Origin: Tretioscincus oriximinensis | Lineage: Eukaryota > Chordata > Lepidosauria > Squamata > Gymnophthalmidae | NCBI GenBank assembly: GCA_022410635.1 | Contig: JAJVDF010000857.1 | Coordinates: 181,551-245,550 of the forward strand | DNA length: 64,000 nucleotides | Direction: 5' to 3' | Notes under the pieces: model-generated | Database searches by the model: none | Told to the model about the DNA's origin: nothing | What the model saw: the letters and a program-made list of their open reading frames with translations, nothing else | Program-made: the position numbers and the translations under genes | Shown here: piece after piece, positions 42,050 to 53,247 of the stretch | How positions within the stretch are numbered: the stretch's first letter is position 1 | How the letters are laid out: every line of letters begins with the position of its first letter

Positions 42050-42690
42050 GGGCCTCTATGGAAGCTGATGGGCAGAAGAGTATTTTCCACACAGAGGAGA
42101 CCCTAGAACGGAAGCACATAANAGAAGCCCTGCTGAATCGGGCCAGAGCCCCCCTCGTCTCGTAGTCTCACACCGTGGCCCACCAGTTGCCCCAGGGCCG
42201 CCTGGAACAGGAGTCTGTGGAATTTACTTCCAGAAGAGGTGGTGGCGGCCAGCAGCCTGGAGAGCTCGAAGGCAGGATTAGGCGAATTCATGGAAGACAA
42301 GAGTGCAAACAGCTCTTCAGATGGATCTCTTGATCCTGCCTCCGGGATGAAGCCACAGGCAGCGTCCCTGAAATGCCCCTTGAAGGGAGGCAAACAGGGG
42401 AAGGTTTTGCTTCCTCCTTCTGCTTGAGATGCCTTGGGGCATTGGGTAGGCCAATGTAGATTATGCTAGGCTCATCTGAATGGGGCCTGCCATAGGCTAC
42501 ACTAGCAAGTGGACGGCAAGTCCCAGTTCCAAGAGTCGAGAACAAGTAAAGCTTTTGCCTCCTCCTTCTGCTTGAGATGCCCAAGGCGCATTGGTGGGCC
42601 ACTGGGCGAGACAGAAGCCTGGCCTAGGTGGGCCCCTGTGGCTCCATTCAGCAGGGCGCCTCTTAGGTTCTTGTATGTTCTGATAATGGT
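42050..42690 (+). mobile_element. CR1 tail mosaic with palindrome core
   Basis: Sense CR1 from 'ggcctctatggaagctgatg', an antisense tail piece at 42118-42200, then the sense C-terminus ('ggaatttacttccagaagag', 'gattaggcgaattcatggaa') and tail. At 42440-42520 the tail is interrupted by a palindrome core ('ggcctgccataggctacact'). It then resumes with a second 'cctccttctgcttgagatgc' and ends 'ccattcagcagggcgcctct'. Confidence 0.75.
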
Positions 42691-42699
42691 TGCCTTTCA

Positions 42700-43330
42700 A
42701 GCTTCTGTCAATGAAATAAGAGGTAAAAAACTAATGTAGGTCTAGATCTCATAAGAGCCTCATACCAATTGTTTTTACTTCTGTGGATAAGAGGATTTGA
42801 ATGCAACAATTGTTAATTAGTTTATTAATTATATAACTTTGTAAAATATATAAATGCAAACGTGCTAGCTGTACCCTAGATGGTTGCCTAGAACCCCTTG
42901 TAGTGTTAAAACCTAAAGGTAAATATATTTGCAGTTTCCATTCAACCAATGGGAACTGAGTTTGGATAAGAATATACCCTCACCAGGGTTACTCTTAGGT
43001 AGGTGACTACAAATCACTTTGCAGCCTCAAAATATTAGAATTCTGCTTTCCAAAATAAATAGAAATAATCTTTGTTTTTAGATAACAAAGGAAATATGAT
43101 GCATTCACTTGATTATGATGTTAGCATGCTGAGTTTCCTGAGGACAGTTGATATTATCTGTGGATAATGTGAAATCTAAAGGTTTTAAAGTAAACATTTT
43201 ATAAGACAAAGACACAGCCAAAAGCACAGGATAGGAATCCAAATAGGAAAAACAGAAAGTAGAAGCAAAAACTGAATAGCTGATGTGTTAACCATAAGAC
43301 AACACTGTTTGAAGAAAGTTAAAGAAATGT
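42700..43330. other. AT-rich, repeat-poor stretch
   Basis: No recognised repeat, RNA gene or ORF with coding character. Confidence 0.4.
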
Positions 43331-43465
43331 ATTGAATAGCATCTGAAGAAGTAGACCTGTCTACGAAAGCTTATGCCAATCACCTTTAGTCTCAAAGTGC
43401 TGCTAGCTCCTTTGCTGGACTTTCTGCTAGACTAACACGGCTATTCCTCTGAAATTAACAAATCT
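43330..43465. repeat. Unclassified dispersed repeat, best copy
   Basis: 'gcatctgaagaagtagacct', 'gtctacgaaagcttatgcca', 'ctcaaagtgctgctagctcc' and 'agactaacacggctattcct' in order. These phrases are widespread in reptile genomes. The class is not known to me. Confidence 0.55.
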
Positions 43466-43789
43466 GTTGCATTTAATTCAACAGCGAAGCCCTGCAAGGA
43501 ACAAATATGTTGAGAATGTGATAGGTTAAAAGGACAGTTTATTCAAGAGAGAAAGCCAATTCTCTTCTATGCTCAAGGCAAGATAAACACATTTTTATCA
43601 CATTAGGAATGATGGGTTTAGCAATTCCTCCCACCTTTGGCAGGAGCAAGACGTAAGGAACCTTCCTCTCGCACCACAAGACTCTTCCAGATCGAATGAG
43701 GGGTCTTCAGGTGCAGCGGAGGGGGAGCCATGCTGCCAATTTCCCCTCTTAGGTACCACGAGGACTCCTTGCAAGAGTGTCCGTCTGTT

Positions 43790-43905
43790 CGTCCGGCCCT
43801 CTCTCTCCCTCTCTCCATCCATCCCCCTCCCTCCCCCTCTCCATCCATCCATCCACCTACCTACCTCTCTCCATCCATCCATCCACCTACCTACCCTTCT
43901 GAAGG
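43790..43905. repeat. (CTCC)n/(CATC)n/(CTAC)n simple repeat
   Basis: Imperfect tetranucleotide array: CTCTCTCCCT, then CCATCCATCC and CCACCTACCTACC, the last two blocks themselves duplicated. Confidence 0.9.
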
Positions 43906-44157
43906 AGGAGAGTGGCTCATAGAAGTTGTTGTTGTTACTCTCTAGGGTGCTATGAGGCTCCCGTGCTAGAATTTATCTCTGTTCCCCCTGTATGGACTGA
44001 AAAGTAGACTACTGTTGCCCCCCTTCCCCCCACCACTTTTTTGTTAGTCTCTAGGCTGCTACAGCTGAGAGTCCCTTGGACCTCCCACAGCCAGGCTAAC
44101 GTGACTATTTGGCTTGACAGGGTGAGCCCAGCTGGCCACGTTTCTCCTCACAGCTAG

Positions 44158-44490
44158 AACACAAGAACATAAGAACATAAGAAGAGCCATNCTGGATCAG
44201 GCCACAGCCCATCAAGTCCAGCCTTCTCTCCCGCACAAAGGCCCACCAGATGCCCCTGGGCAGTCCGAACAGAGGAAAGCGAAATATGCTCCTGTTCATG
44301 ACTCCCTGCAAATGGTATTTCAAGAGTCCTGCCTGTGGCTCCATCCTGGAGGCAACATCCAGACATCCATCCTAGTATCCATTTATACCTTTAGTGTCCA
44401 TAAATCTGTCTAGTCCTGTCTTGAAACTATCCAAGCTGTTAGCTACCACTACCTCTTCAGGAAGTCAATTCCACAGGCCGATGACCCTCT
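44158..44490 (-). mobile_element. CR1 3' end with octamer tail, antisense
   Basis: Starts with (CATAAGAA)n ('cacaagaacataagaacata'), followed by the complete inverse tail to 'ctctggtgattcac' in the RT C-terminus ('tgaaactatccaagctgtta', 'gaagtcaattccacaggccg'). This copy shows best that the element ends in tandem octamers. Confidence 0.88.
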
Positions 44491-44657
44491 GGTGATTCAC
44501 ACGCTGCCACGGTTTCCTNGGCTCTGCTAGGGCTGCTCTGCATGATCCACACTGCATGAAGAAACCTACAATTTACTGACCACATGAAAGAGAAATTCAC
44601 CTAGTTTTAATTTTAAATTTTATTAGTAATTTAAAACAGTGAAGCCCTGTCTCTACT

Positions 44658-44779
44658 GAGCCTTGGTTTGCGTTACATCTCGGGTCAGATCTTGGCCATC
44701 CACGTGCCAATGTAGACTATGGCAGGCCCCATGCATGTGGCAGGCTCCTGTTCTGAGACNTAGGCCAGAATATGGCTCC
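44658..44779. repeat. Palindromic (foldback) repeat, near full-length copy
   Basis: 'gagccttggtttgcgttaca' ... 'cttggccatccacgtgccaa' ... 'tgtagactatggcaggcccc' ... 'atgtggcaggctcctgttct' ... 'ggccagaatatggctc'. The outer and inner arms pair with each other, and this copy retains the centre that other copies lose. Confidence 0.7.
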
Positions 44780-44789
44780 GGGGAACAGA

Positions 44790-46332
44790 GGCTGACTTTT
44801 AATATCATCTTAGATCAGTAGTTTTGGTTTTTTATTTGCAAAAGACCAGGCAAGTTAAATCTTAGATGTCCTTTGATACAAACGGCTCATAGCGCGGAGC
44901 AGACATCCAGTGTGCTGGAAAAGGCATCAAGCAAGACCTCCGCATCTGCACCTCTGGTGGGACGGAAACAGGGTAAGGGATGAGGGGGGAAGTGAAATGA
45001 CATAAAAACTGGGATAGACCTTTGCAACACCCCCCCCCCAGGTGCTGCAGCATTTATTTATTAAGATTTCTATATCGCCTTATAGCCAAAGATCTCAACA
45101 ATTTATAAGGAATTGTAAGCAGCACATTACAACCAATTATACACAATTCTCACCTGGTGAAAATTCCTTTCTTTCATATTCACTGAAGTAGGGTTCCCAC
45201 ATTAATACTGGGACAAAACTTTGCCCCGCTAATGGGTGTGAAAAAGCTCCCCCCCCCCCCACGTGTGCAGGCCTCAGACGCTGCACCTGGTGAATATTNC
45301 TCTCTTTTACAGCCATTAAGGGTGCAAGGTCCTAACACAGTTTTTGTGTGGAAACTCTTTATTAAAGTTGCAAAGTATTATCCTGGTTTGTTTCCCTAAT
45401 GGACCCTCTCAAATGCCAACAAGACCTCACAAAAATACCTCTTACAAGGTTTTGAAAGCTTAGGATTAAAAGAACAGCCAGAGCAGCTTCTACATGGTTT
45501 TTCTATACTGCTGAAGGAGTAATTGCCAAGAATTGTGTGTGTGTTAATTAATAATATAATAGATTATATTATAGATAATATAATAGATTGGTATAAAATG
45601 TTAAGGGGAAATGCTAATTAACGACACAAAACAACAAAAAGCAGTGTCAGGAGAGAGGTATTTGGGTCAGTTTCCCAAATATGCAGATGAATTAATAAAT
45701 GCAGATGAATGAATTTATCAGGGAAATGATTTCTTCAACAATGGATAAAGGGATAGAAACTCTGAGGCTGGAAGATGAAGGACGGAAATAACGAAACAGG
45801 ATTTATCAAGTATTGAAGGTTCTGAAACACAAGTTAGAGGGCATTTGATTTTCAAGATGTGAAAGAATTCATGGATTTTGCATATATGAACAACTGTGAA
45901 TGTGTGATTCTGGATTTTGTACGCATGATGATCATAATGCCACTTTGTACAATTAAAGCTACTTAGAATATGCAAGTTTATTCATGTTTCAAAACCTGCT
46001 TTTTCTTAATAAATGTACAGAAGTTTAAAATGATATAATTTCCCAGTTTTATTATATGGTATTATATGTGTGTAGTCTGAAGAGATTAGTTTTGATTTTC
46101 AGTTTTACATTTTTGAAAAATACTATGCATTCCATTTTGGAAATTAATTTCACATCATTCAAATGGAATTAGTTTCAGGGACTCTGAATCTTAAATAAAT
46201 AAAGGAAATAAAAGACACTAGAAAGAAACACTGAAGATTTTTGCCTACAATTAAAAATGCCAGGTATTTACTACTACTATAATAATACTCATATTTTATT
46301 TTATGGCTCTTTATCAGTCACTGAAACAGGTT
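44790..46332. other. AT-rich, repeat-poor stretch
   Basis: Apart from a degraded L2-type tail (45050-45110), a C homopolymer (45249-45262) and short TAATA repeats (45545-45590), no feature is recognised. Minus-strand ORFs (44862, 45718) lack coding signs. Confidence 0.45.
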
Positions 46333-46343
46333 TCTTTNCACCA
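46333..46343. repeat. L1 target-site duplication, 3' side
   Basis: TCTTTnCACCA here matches TCTTTCCACCA at 53581-53591; up to three further T may belong to it. It directly abuts the oligo(A) tail of the L1 (T on the plus strand). Confidence 0.85.
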
Positions 46344-46532
46344 TTTTTTTTAAAATATAATATTTTATTTAAATTCTGTATAGACATACAAAAAATCAGT
46401 ATGAACAATTTCAAGGCTTCTGAACATTCTAAAATCCGTTTCAAGAAAGCCAAGTAAATTTAAGTTGTAACANGAAACCCAACAGAATAACAAACTAAAA
46501 TCCAGGATTACTAATTGTAACATAGCGGGGAG
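46344..46532 (-). other. L1 3' UTR and oligo(A) tail
   Basis: 189 bp from the ORF2 stop to the tail, AT-rich, with AATAAA on the minus strand (about 46366) and an A8 tail. Short 3' UTRs of this kind are typical of reptile L1. Confidence 0.8.
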
Positions 46533-49500
46533 TCATAAATCAGGCAAATCAGGCAGGAAAGATAACATGTGAGTCAGTTTCTTGTTCATTAGAAAAACCT
46601 GTGGAGTGGCAAAAGGATTAAGGGAGGCGTTAGATTTTGCTGCAGAGATCAGAGGAAGCCATTTTCCCAAGAAGTCTTTAGGATCTGGAACGCCTTTCAT
46701 AGTTTGCTTTTGTAAGTGAGTCAATTCCATAAGGGCAGAATGCCACACACGATTAATCCAACACTGTTTGGTGAGTTGGTTGGGATACCTCCAGTTCTTT
46801 GCTACTTCCATTTTAGCACAGGTGATCATAGTAAATAGCAATCTGGAAGAGGAGCGTAAAGAGGGCTGGTCCTTAAGGTAAAATAAGAATATCAGGGCAG
46901 GGGAGAATACGATTTTGAGTTTGAAAATAAGTTTTAAGGTTACATGAACCATTTTCCAGAAGGGGGAGACCTGAGGGCATTCCCACCAGATATGAAGATA
47001 GTTCCCTAGAGCTCCACAACTATTCCAGCATCGGGGGCTTATACTGTGTTTGATAGAGTGAAGCCGGGTGGGGGTAACGTACCATCTGTAGATGGCCTTA
47101 AAGGAGATATCTCGGTCCGCTTGAGAGATGTGAGAGTTATACAATCTGGTGAGAGTGCGGTTCCAGTCCGTTTCNTCTAGAGATATCCCACATTTTGCCT
47201 CCCAGAAGGTTCTATGGCTGCTGGAAACAGGACGAGAATCAAGAAGCATATGGTAGAGCCTGGAGGAGAGACCCTTATCAGGGGTTGAGAAAGATTCCAA
47301 AAGAGACTCGAAGGGAGTAAGGTCGCGACATTCAGGGTTCCTCAAGCGTAGATGACCGACAAAAGAACGGAGATTCATAGAGGCAAGCCAATTGGATTCT
47401 GGAAGTCNNATAAGAGCAGTGAGATCGTGCAAAGTGAGTGTGGCGAAATTTGGAGAATAAAAATCTTTAAGTGACCCGAACCCAGCAGATTTTAGACGTT
47501 GCCAAACTACAGACGGGACAGATATAGGGGAACCATGGAGAGCATAGAGAGGGGCTAAAGGAGAGGGAAATGGAGACAGAAGCTGTTGATAGGCACCCCA
47601 AACTTTAAGGGTGGAAGCTATCATAGGATTTAGAAGAAGTAAAGTGCGAGAATCTATTCTTTTTGCCAGAGGAGAAAGGGAAGGAGAAAGGGAAGATAGT
47701 TCTGTGGCTTCTATNTTGGCCCACAGAGGTGGGGAAGAGGAGAAAAGGGATAAGAAATGATATAACTGCCAGGCATCAAAAAGAAGNGATAANGAAGGAA
47801 AGCCCCAACCTCCTTGTCTGATNGGCTTCTGAAAAATGGCTTTGGGAATCCTGGGTTTCTTACGAGAGAATGCCCAGTTATCAATCTTTTTCTCCCAATC
47901 CTTTAGTTGTGTCCGTGGAATGGAANAGGGGAGAGTGCGGAAAAGGTAGGTGATCATGGGAAAGATTTTCATCTTAAGAGCCACGATGCGGCCTGCTATG
48001 GAAAGATATTGCTTAGTTTTCCAAGAGGCAATTTGTGCATTGGCTTTGTGCCAAAGTGGTGAATAGTTAAAGTGAATAACTTTCTTCAAGTTTTTAGGGA
48101 TCCAGACCCCCAAGTATAGGAGTTTTTTAGGTTGAAGAGAAATGCCAGAAGAGTCACAAAGGTGTTGTTGTTGGGTGGGAGGGATATTTAGGCAAAGCAT
48201 TTCTATTTTATTGTAGTTTATTTTGAGGCCTGCAAAGCATTGAAAGCGGTCAAGTTCTTTTTTAATCTGGGGTAGCGAGACAAGGGGGTTGGAGGAGGTA
48301 ACTAGAAGGTCGTCAGCATAGAGGTTAAATTTNGAGGTGAAAGGGCCGAGGTTATAACCTAATATGTCACCATTCTGACGAAGATATGAGGCTAGGACTT
48401 CAATTGTAAGAGCAAAGAGAATAGAAGAGAGGGGGCAGCCTTGGCGAGTCCCTTTGAATAGGCAGAATGGGGGAGAAGTCATGTTATTGACTCTGATACA
48501 TGTGAGAGGAGCACAGTACATCCGTGTAACATATGAAATAAATCGAGTCCCAAAGCCCATTTGAGTCAGCACTTGAAGGAGAAAATCATGATTTACTTGA
48601 TCAAAGGCCTTGTAAATATCATAGGAGATCAGTCCGAGAGACCTTTGATGTTTTCTAGCATGGGTGATTGTATTAAAGACAAGACGAATAGGGGCTGTGA
48701 TGTTGCGGCCTGGTATGAAGCCGTGTTGTTCCGGGCCAATGAGATTAGAAATGAAAGTGTTGAGCCTGGTTAACAGAATTGAAGAAAGGAGTTTGAAGTC
48801 AATGTTCAGCAAGGAGGAGGGACGATAAGAAGTGACCAGCTCCGGGGGTTTACCCTTTTTCGGAAAGGTAGGCAGAAGCGAAGTGNGCCAGGTTTCTGGA
48901 AAGAAGTTAGAATGTAAGACTGAATTAAAGGCCGATGTGAGACTGGGGGCGATCAAGTCTTGATAGGATTTATAAAACAGGCCAGAAAAGCCATCTGGGC
49001 CAGGGGCTTTATTGCATTTAAGGTTTTTAATTCCGGAGAGAACTTCGTGAATAGTGATTTCCTCATCTAGAGCCTTCTTTTGATCAGGACTAAGTTTAGG
49101 CAGAGCAGCTAAGGAGACATATTGGGAAAGGCCAGGAGGAGCTGGGCTTGGGGCTGCATAAAGATCTTGATAAAACTTGTGGAAGATGCGGAGAATTTCG
49201 GGGGGGGGAGGAGGAGAGGTCACCTTTGTGATCTTTTAATGAAAGAATAAGATTTTTCCTCCTTTTTCTTTTTAGCATGGATGCCAAAAATTTGGAGTTC
49301 TTGTTGCCCTGAGCAAAGGCCTTGTGATGAAGTTGGATTTGGGATCTAGCNTCATTTTCAGATTCCACGAGGGCTAGTTCTTGGCGTTTAGATTGCAACA
49401 GCGCCCAGTCAAGTTTATTACCAGTACGTATATGGGCGGCCTCGAGATCCTTGATCTCAGCTAAGAGCTTAGAAGATTTATCTTTTAGGAGTTTCCTTTG

Positions 49501-50407
49501 CCAAGAGCCCTCTGCTATGCAAACACCGCAAACTACTGCTTTTAAAGCTTCCCATTGGATAATGGGAGAAATAGATGGCAGAGAATTTAAATCTAGGTAA
49601 GCTGAAATTTCCTTTGAGATTTTGTCCCGAGAAGTTTTCCAATTAATTAATGAGGAAAACCTCCAACATTTTGAGGAATAATCTTTAGGAAGCAGAGAGA
49701 TAGAGGTCGAGAGAAGGGAATGATCTGAGAGCACANAGGACACAAGAGTGGAAGATACTAAAGCAGGGACTAAGGGTTGATCAAGGAGGATGAAATCTAT
49801 CCTGGAATAGGAATGATGTCTGGNGGAGCAGAAGGAAAAATCCCTGGCAGAAGGGTTTNAGAGGNGAAAGGAGTNGGTCANTTTAAATTTGTCAAATAGG
49901 TGTTTAGCTTTCGGACCTGAGGGGGAAGGATGAGAAGAACTGTATCCTGAGCGATCAAGTGTTGCATCAGCCACCATGTTAAGGTCTCCGGCCACGATGT
50001 GTTCCCCTTCATTGAAAGAGTCCAGGGAGCAGAGTGTATTATGGAGAAAGTTTTTTTTGTCCCTGATTAGGAGAATAGACATTAGCCAAGGTCAGAACTC
50101 TGTCAAACAAGGTGCCCATCACAAAAAGAAAGCGACCATGTTTATCACGTTTTAACTTGGTCAACTGAAAAGGTAGTTTGGGATCAATAAAGATAGAGAC
50201 TTCACGTGAATTAGAGGTACCAAAGGAATGAAATGAGTGAGAGAAGAAAGGGTGTGAAAAGAGTTGAGGGTTTTTCTTGGTAGCATGAGTTTCTTGCAAG
50301 AATAGGATATGAGGTCGGTTGAGTAANAAAAAGGATTGCATTTTGCNGCGTTTGACCGGGTTGTGGAGGCCTCTGATGTTGAGAGATACTATTCTAAGAT
50401 CAGCCAT
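46533..50407 (-). pseudogene. L1 ORF2 (endonuclease-reverse transcriptase), two frameshifts
   Basis: Encodes the enzyme that nicks target DNA and reverse-transcribes the L1 RNA. The start at 50407 begins 'MADLRIVSLNIRGL', the AP-endonuclease fold, with 'FLQETHA' and, after a frameshift at about 50050, 'GDLNMVA', 'RIDFILLD' and 'VLSDHSLL', the catalytic set. A second frameshift at about 49205 leads into the RT: 'KAPGPDG', catalytic Asp in 'YDIYKAFD', 'RQGCPLS', and 'LYADDLLV'. The C-terminus has the L1-type Cys-His motif ('CWNSCGALGNYLHIWWECP'). Both frameshifts lie in homopolymers (T8 at 50047-50054, G8 at 49201-49208). Otherwise the frame is open to 46533, with a few ambiguous codons. Confidence 0.92.
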
Positions 50408-51433
50408 NCTNAAAAATGGGGATGATGCAATTTGGTCCTGCGATGAAAGAGTAGTGAATTAAGGAGAGAACAAAGAGGAGGCATAAGAACCAAGGAAAGA
50501 AAGAAAGTTTAAACTCCCCACCAAACCCGGCGTAGGAATTAAAGGGATGGCTAAGATACAAGGGGCTACATGAAAGCTAGTCTATAGGCAAGACCAGGTC
50601 GGGGGAAGAGCCCACCCGTCTGACCTTCGGAATGTACAGTACAATATTCATCCTGGAAAAACATACAAACACTAAACCCAAACCAAGCCCCCACCCCAAA
50701 CCTTTAGGAAAACCCTCACACCCCAACAACCCCCTGAAAGGACCATCCATTATGGGCTACAGAAAACTGCAGCCGCGGGACGAGAAACGTCACGTCCCAC
50801 TGGAAGGACCAGGTGAGAGAGGCGCAGCAGGTAAGTACAGTCAAAATTGATTGCCAGCAGCAACGATTCACGGCGGATGAGAAGATGAGATATAAGGCCA
50901 TATAGAGATGAGAATGCTTCTGATCAGTCTGGCCACATGGAGGAAAATAGCAGTAGCTTGAGAAAGCCAGGGAGGCTCTAAANGCANGAAATTTTTAAGA
51001 AACCAAAGAGGCCCCAAAGAAGCCTATGCAATGATANGAGAACCAGCTTCTGGAACAGTGCAGAGCAGGTTAGACAGGGAGTGGAAGGAGGAGGTTACTT
51101 CAGGGGGCTTTTGTTCAGACGATCGCGTTGAAACATCGCTGGGATGCGTTTTGGAAGCGGATCTCAAAGAGATGAGGAGNGATGAGGCCGTGAAGAAGAA
51201 ATAGTCTCCCAGCGGGCATTAGATGGGAGGGCATCAGGTCTTGGCTGATCAGTCATGGTTTGATTAGGTGGTGGGTCAGAAGGAGCAGAGTGTGCCAGGA
51301 GGGTAGAGAGAATATATTCTGCTTCTGACATATCGTCCACCCTGAGCAGATGACCAGCTTTGTCAGTGACAAGGAGGTGGCATGGAAAACCCCATCTATA
51401 TTTGATTGAGTGTTGTCTCAAGTGGGTAGTGAC
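50203..51433 (-). repeat. First copy of an exact 1232-bp internal duplication
   Basis: Identical to 51435-52665 at a constant offset of 1232, including every ambiguous base checked (for example 50327/51559 and 50346/51578). A single 'n' (51434) separates the copies. It spans ORF2 codons 1-70, the spacer and the ORF1 3' end. Confidence 0.95.
50408..51163 (-). other. Spacer between L1 ORF1 and ORF2
   Basis: About 756 bp between the ORF1 stop (51164 in this copy) and the ORF2 start. It holds no convincing ORF. It is long for an L1, where the two ORFs are usually close or overlapping. It contains two 'gaaagaaag' purine patches, but no internal ribosome entry feature can be identified by eye. Confidence 0.6.
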
Positions 51434-51434
51434 N

Positions 51435-52665
51435 CACGTGAATTAGAGGTACCAAAGGAATGAAATGAGTGAGAGAAGAAAGGGTGTGAAAAGAGTTGAG
51501 GGTTTTTCTTGGTAGCATGAGTTTCTTGCAAGAATAGGATATGAGGTCGGTTGAGTAANAAAAAGGATTGCATTTTGCNGCGTTTGACCGGGTTGTGGAG
51601 GCCTCTGATGTTGAGAGATACTATTCTAAGATCAGCCATNCTNAAAAATGGGGATGATGCAATTTGGTCCTGCGATGAAAGAGTAGTGAATTAAGGAGAG
51701 AACAAAGAGGAGGCATAAGAACCAAGGAAAGAAAGAAAGTTTAAACTCCCCACCAAACCCGGCGTAGGAATTAAAGGGATGGCTAAGATACAAGGGGCTA
51801 CATGAAAGCTAGTCTATAGGCAAGACCAGGTCGGGGGAAGAGCCCACCCGTCTGACCTTCGGAATGTACAGTACAATATTCATCCTGGAAAAACATACAA
51901 ACACTAAACCCAAACCAAGCCCCCACCCCAAACCTTTAGGAAAACCCTCACACCCCAACAACCCCCTGAAAGGACCATCCATTATGGGCTACAGAAAACT
52001 GCAGCCGCGGGACGAGAAACGTCACGTCCCACTGGAAGGACCAGGTGAGAGAGGCGCAGCAGGTAAGTACAGTCAAAATTGATTGCCAGCAGCAACGATT
52101 CACGGCGGATGAGAAGATGAGATATAAGGCCATATAGAGATGAGAATGCTTCTGATCAGTCTGGCCACATGGAGGAAAATAGCAGTAGCTTGAGAAAGCC
52201 AGGGAGGCTCTAAANGCANGAAATTTTTAAGAAACCAAAGAGGCCCCAAAGAAGCCTATGCAATGATANGAGAACCAGCTTCTGGAACAGTGCAGAGCAG
52301 GTTAGACAGGGAGTGGAAGGAGGAGGTTACTTCAGGGGGCTTTTGTTCAGACGATCGCGTTGAAACATCGCTGGGATGCGTTTTGGAAGCGGATCTCAAA
52401 GAGATGAGGAGNGATGAGGCCGTGAAGAAGAAATAGTCTCCCAGCGGGCATTAGATGGGAGGGCATCAGGTCTTGGCTGATCAGTCATGGTTTGATTAGG
52501 TGGTGGGTCAGAAGGAGCAGAGTGTGCCAGGAGGGTAGAGAGAATATATTCTGCTTCTGACATATCGTCCACCCTGAGCAGATGACCAGCTTTGTCAGTG
52601 ACAAGGAGGTGGCATGGAAAACCCCATCTATATTTGATTGAGTGTTGTCTCAAGTGGGTAGTGAC
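51435..52665 (-). repeat. Second copy of the exact 1232-bp duplication
   Basis: This copy contains the natural ORF1 3' end; its ORF2 start (51639) breaks off after about 69 codons at the junction. Real old duplications would not share undetermined bases, so an unmerged contig overlap is the likely cause. Confidence 0.95.
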
Positions 52666-53247
52666 ATTCTTGAAAGATTTCCGGTGGAGGAGGACCTCCG
52701 GAGGGAGGTCCTGGTATAGCTGGATGGGGGTTCCATTAAAGTGTATATTGGATCCAGCCTTAGCCAGGGTTTGGAAGACCAGGGTTTTGAGAGAAAATCT
52801 TTCAGAAGCGATGNCTATATCCCTGGGAGGTTTATCTGAAGGTGGCCGTGCCCTAGTACTGCGATGGGCANGGGTGATGTCCAGGAGGTCAAGCTGGCGG
52901 TCCGGAAGCACCGTGTTAAACCAGGAAATGATGAATTTGGGCATGGAGGGGCCCTCCACCCCTTCGGGAAAGCCCCTGAGANGGATGTTGTTTCTGCGAA
53001 CNCTCCCCTGGAGGTCCAGCACTGCATCCTGTAGGCGTTGAACTTGACCTTGCAGTATGTTAGTGTCCTGTCTTACTTCTGCTGCTTGGTCAAAAGCTGC
53101 TGAGGCAGTCTCCTTGATTTCAGTAAGGGACTCCGAAAGCTCCCCAATCTGATTACTGAGTTGGTGAAGCATGTCCTTGCATTCGTCCCTCATTGTTTGA
53201 CGGAGCTGTGAGACCAGATCAAAAAAATCCATTCTTGGACCCCCCAA
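52396..53247 (-). CDS. L1 ORF1 RNA-binding chaperone
   Basis: 283 codons. Its product packages the L1 RNA into ribonucleoprotein particles in the cytoplasm. Residues about 10-82 form a heptad-rich coiled coil ('LVSQLRQTM', 'LTEIKETASAAFD', 'QVQRLQDAVLDLQ'), the trimerisation region of the family. Residues about 83-190 form the RRM, starting 'VRRNNIXLRGFPEGVEG', the L1 hallmark. The C-terminal domain follows ('HLRQHSIKYRWGFPCHLLV', 'DMSEAEYIL'). There are no in-frame stops; three codons hold ambiguous bases. The start is the first Met of an open frame, 333 bp from the element's 5' end. The length is slightly below human ORF1p. Confidence 0.88.
   Translation of the reverse strand: MGGPRMDFFDLVSQLRQTMRDECKDMLHQLSNQIGELSESLTEIKETASAAFDQAAEVRQDTNILQGQVQRLQDAVLDLQGXVRRNNIXLRGFPEGVEGPSMPKFIISWFNTVLPDRQLDLLDITXAHRSTRARPPSDKPPRDIXIASERFSLKTLVFQTLAKAGSNIHFNGTPIQLYQDLPPEVLLHRKSFKNVTTHLRQHSIKYRWGFPCHLLVTDKAGHLLRVDDMSEAEYILSTLLAHSAPSDPPPNQTMTDQPRPDALPSNARWETISSSRPHXSSSL

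Noticed and set aside
51164..51421. A short ORF identical to the ORF1 C-terminus
   Set aside because: It is the duplicated end of ORF1, not a separate gene.
51418..51639. A second L1 ORF2 start
   Set aside because: It is the copy created by the 1232-bp duplication and breaks off at the junction 'n'.
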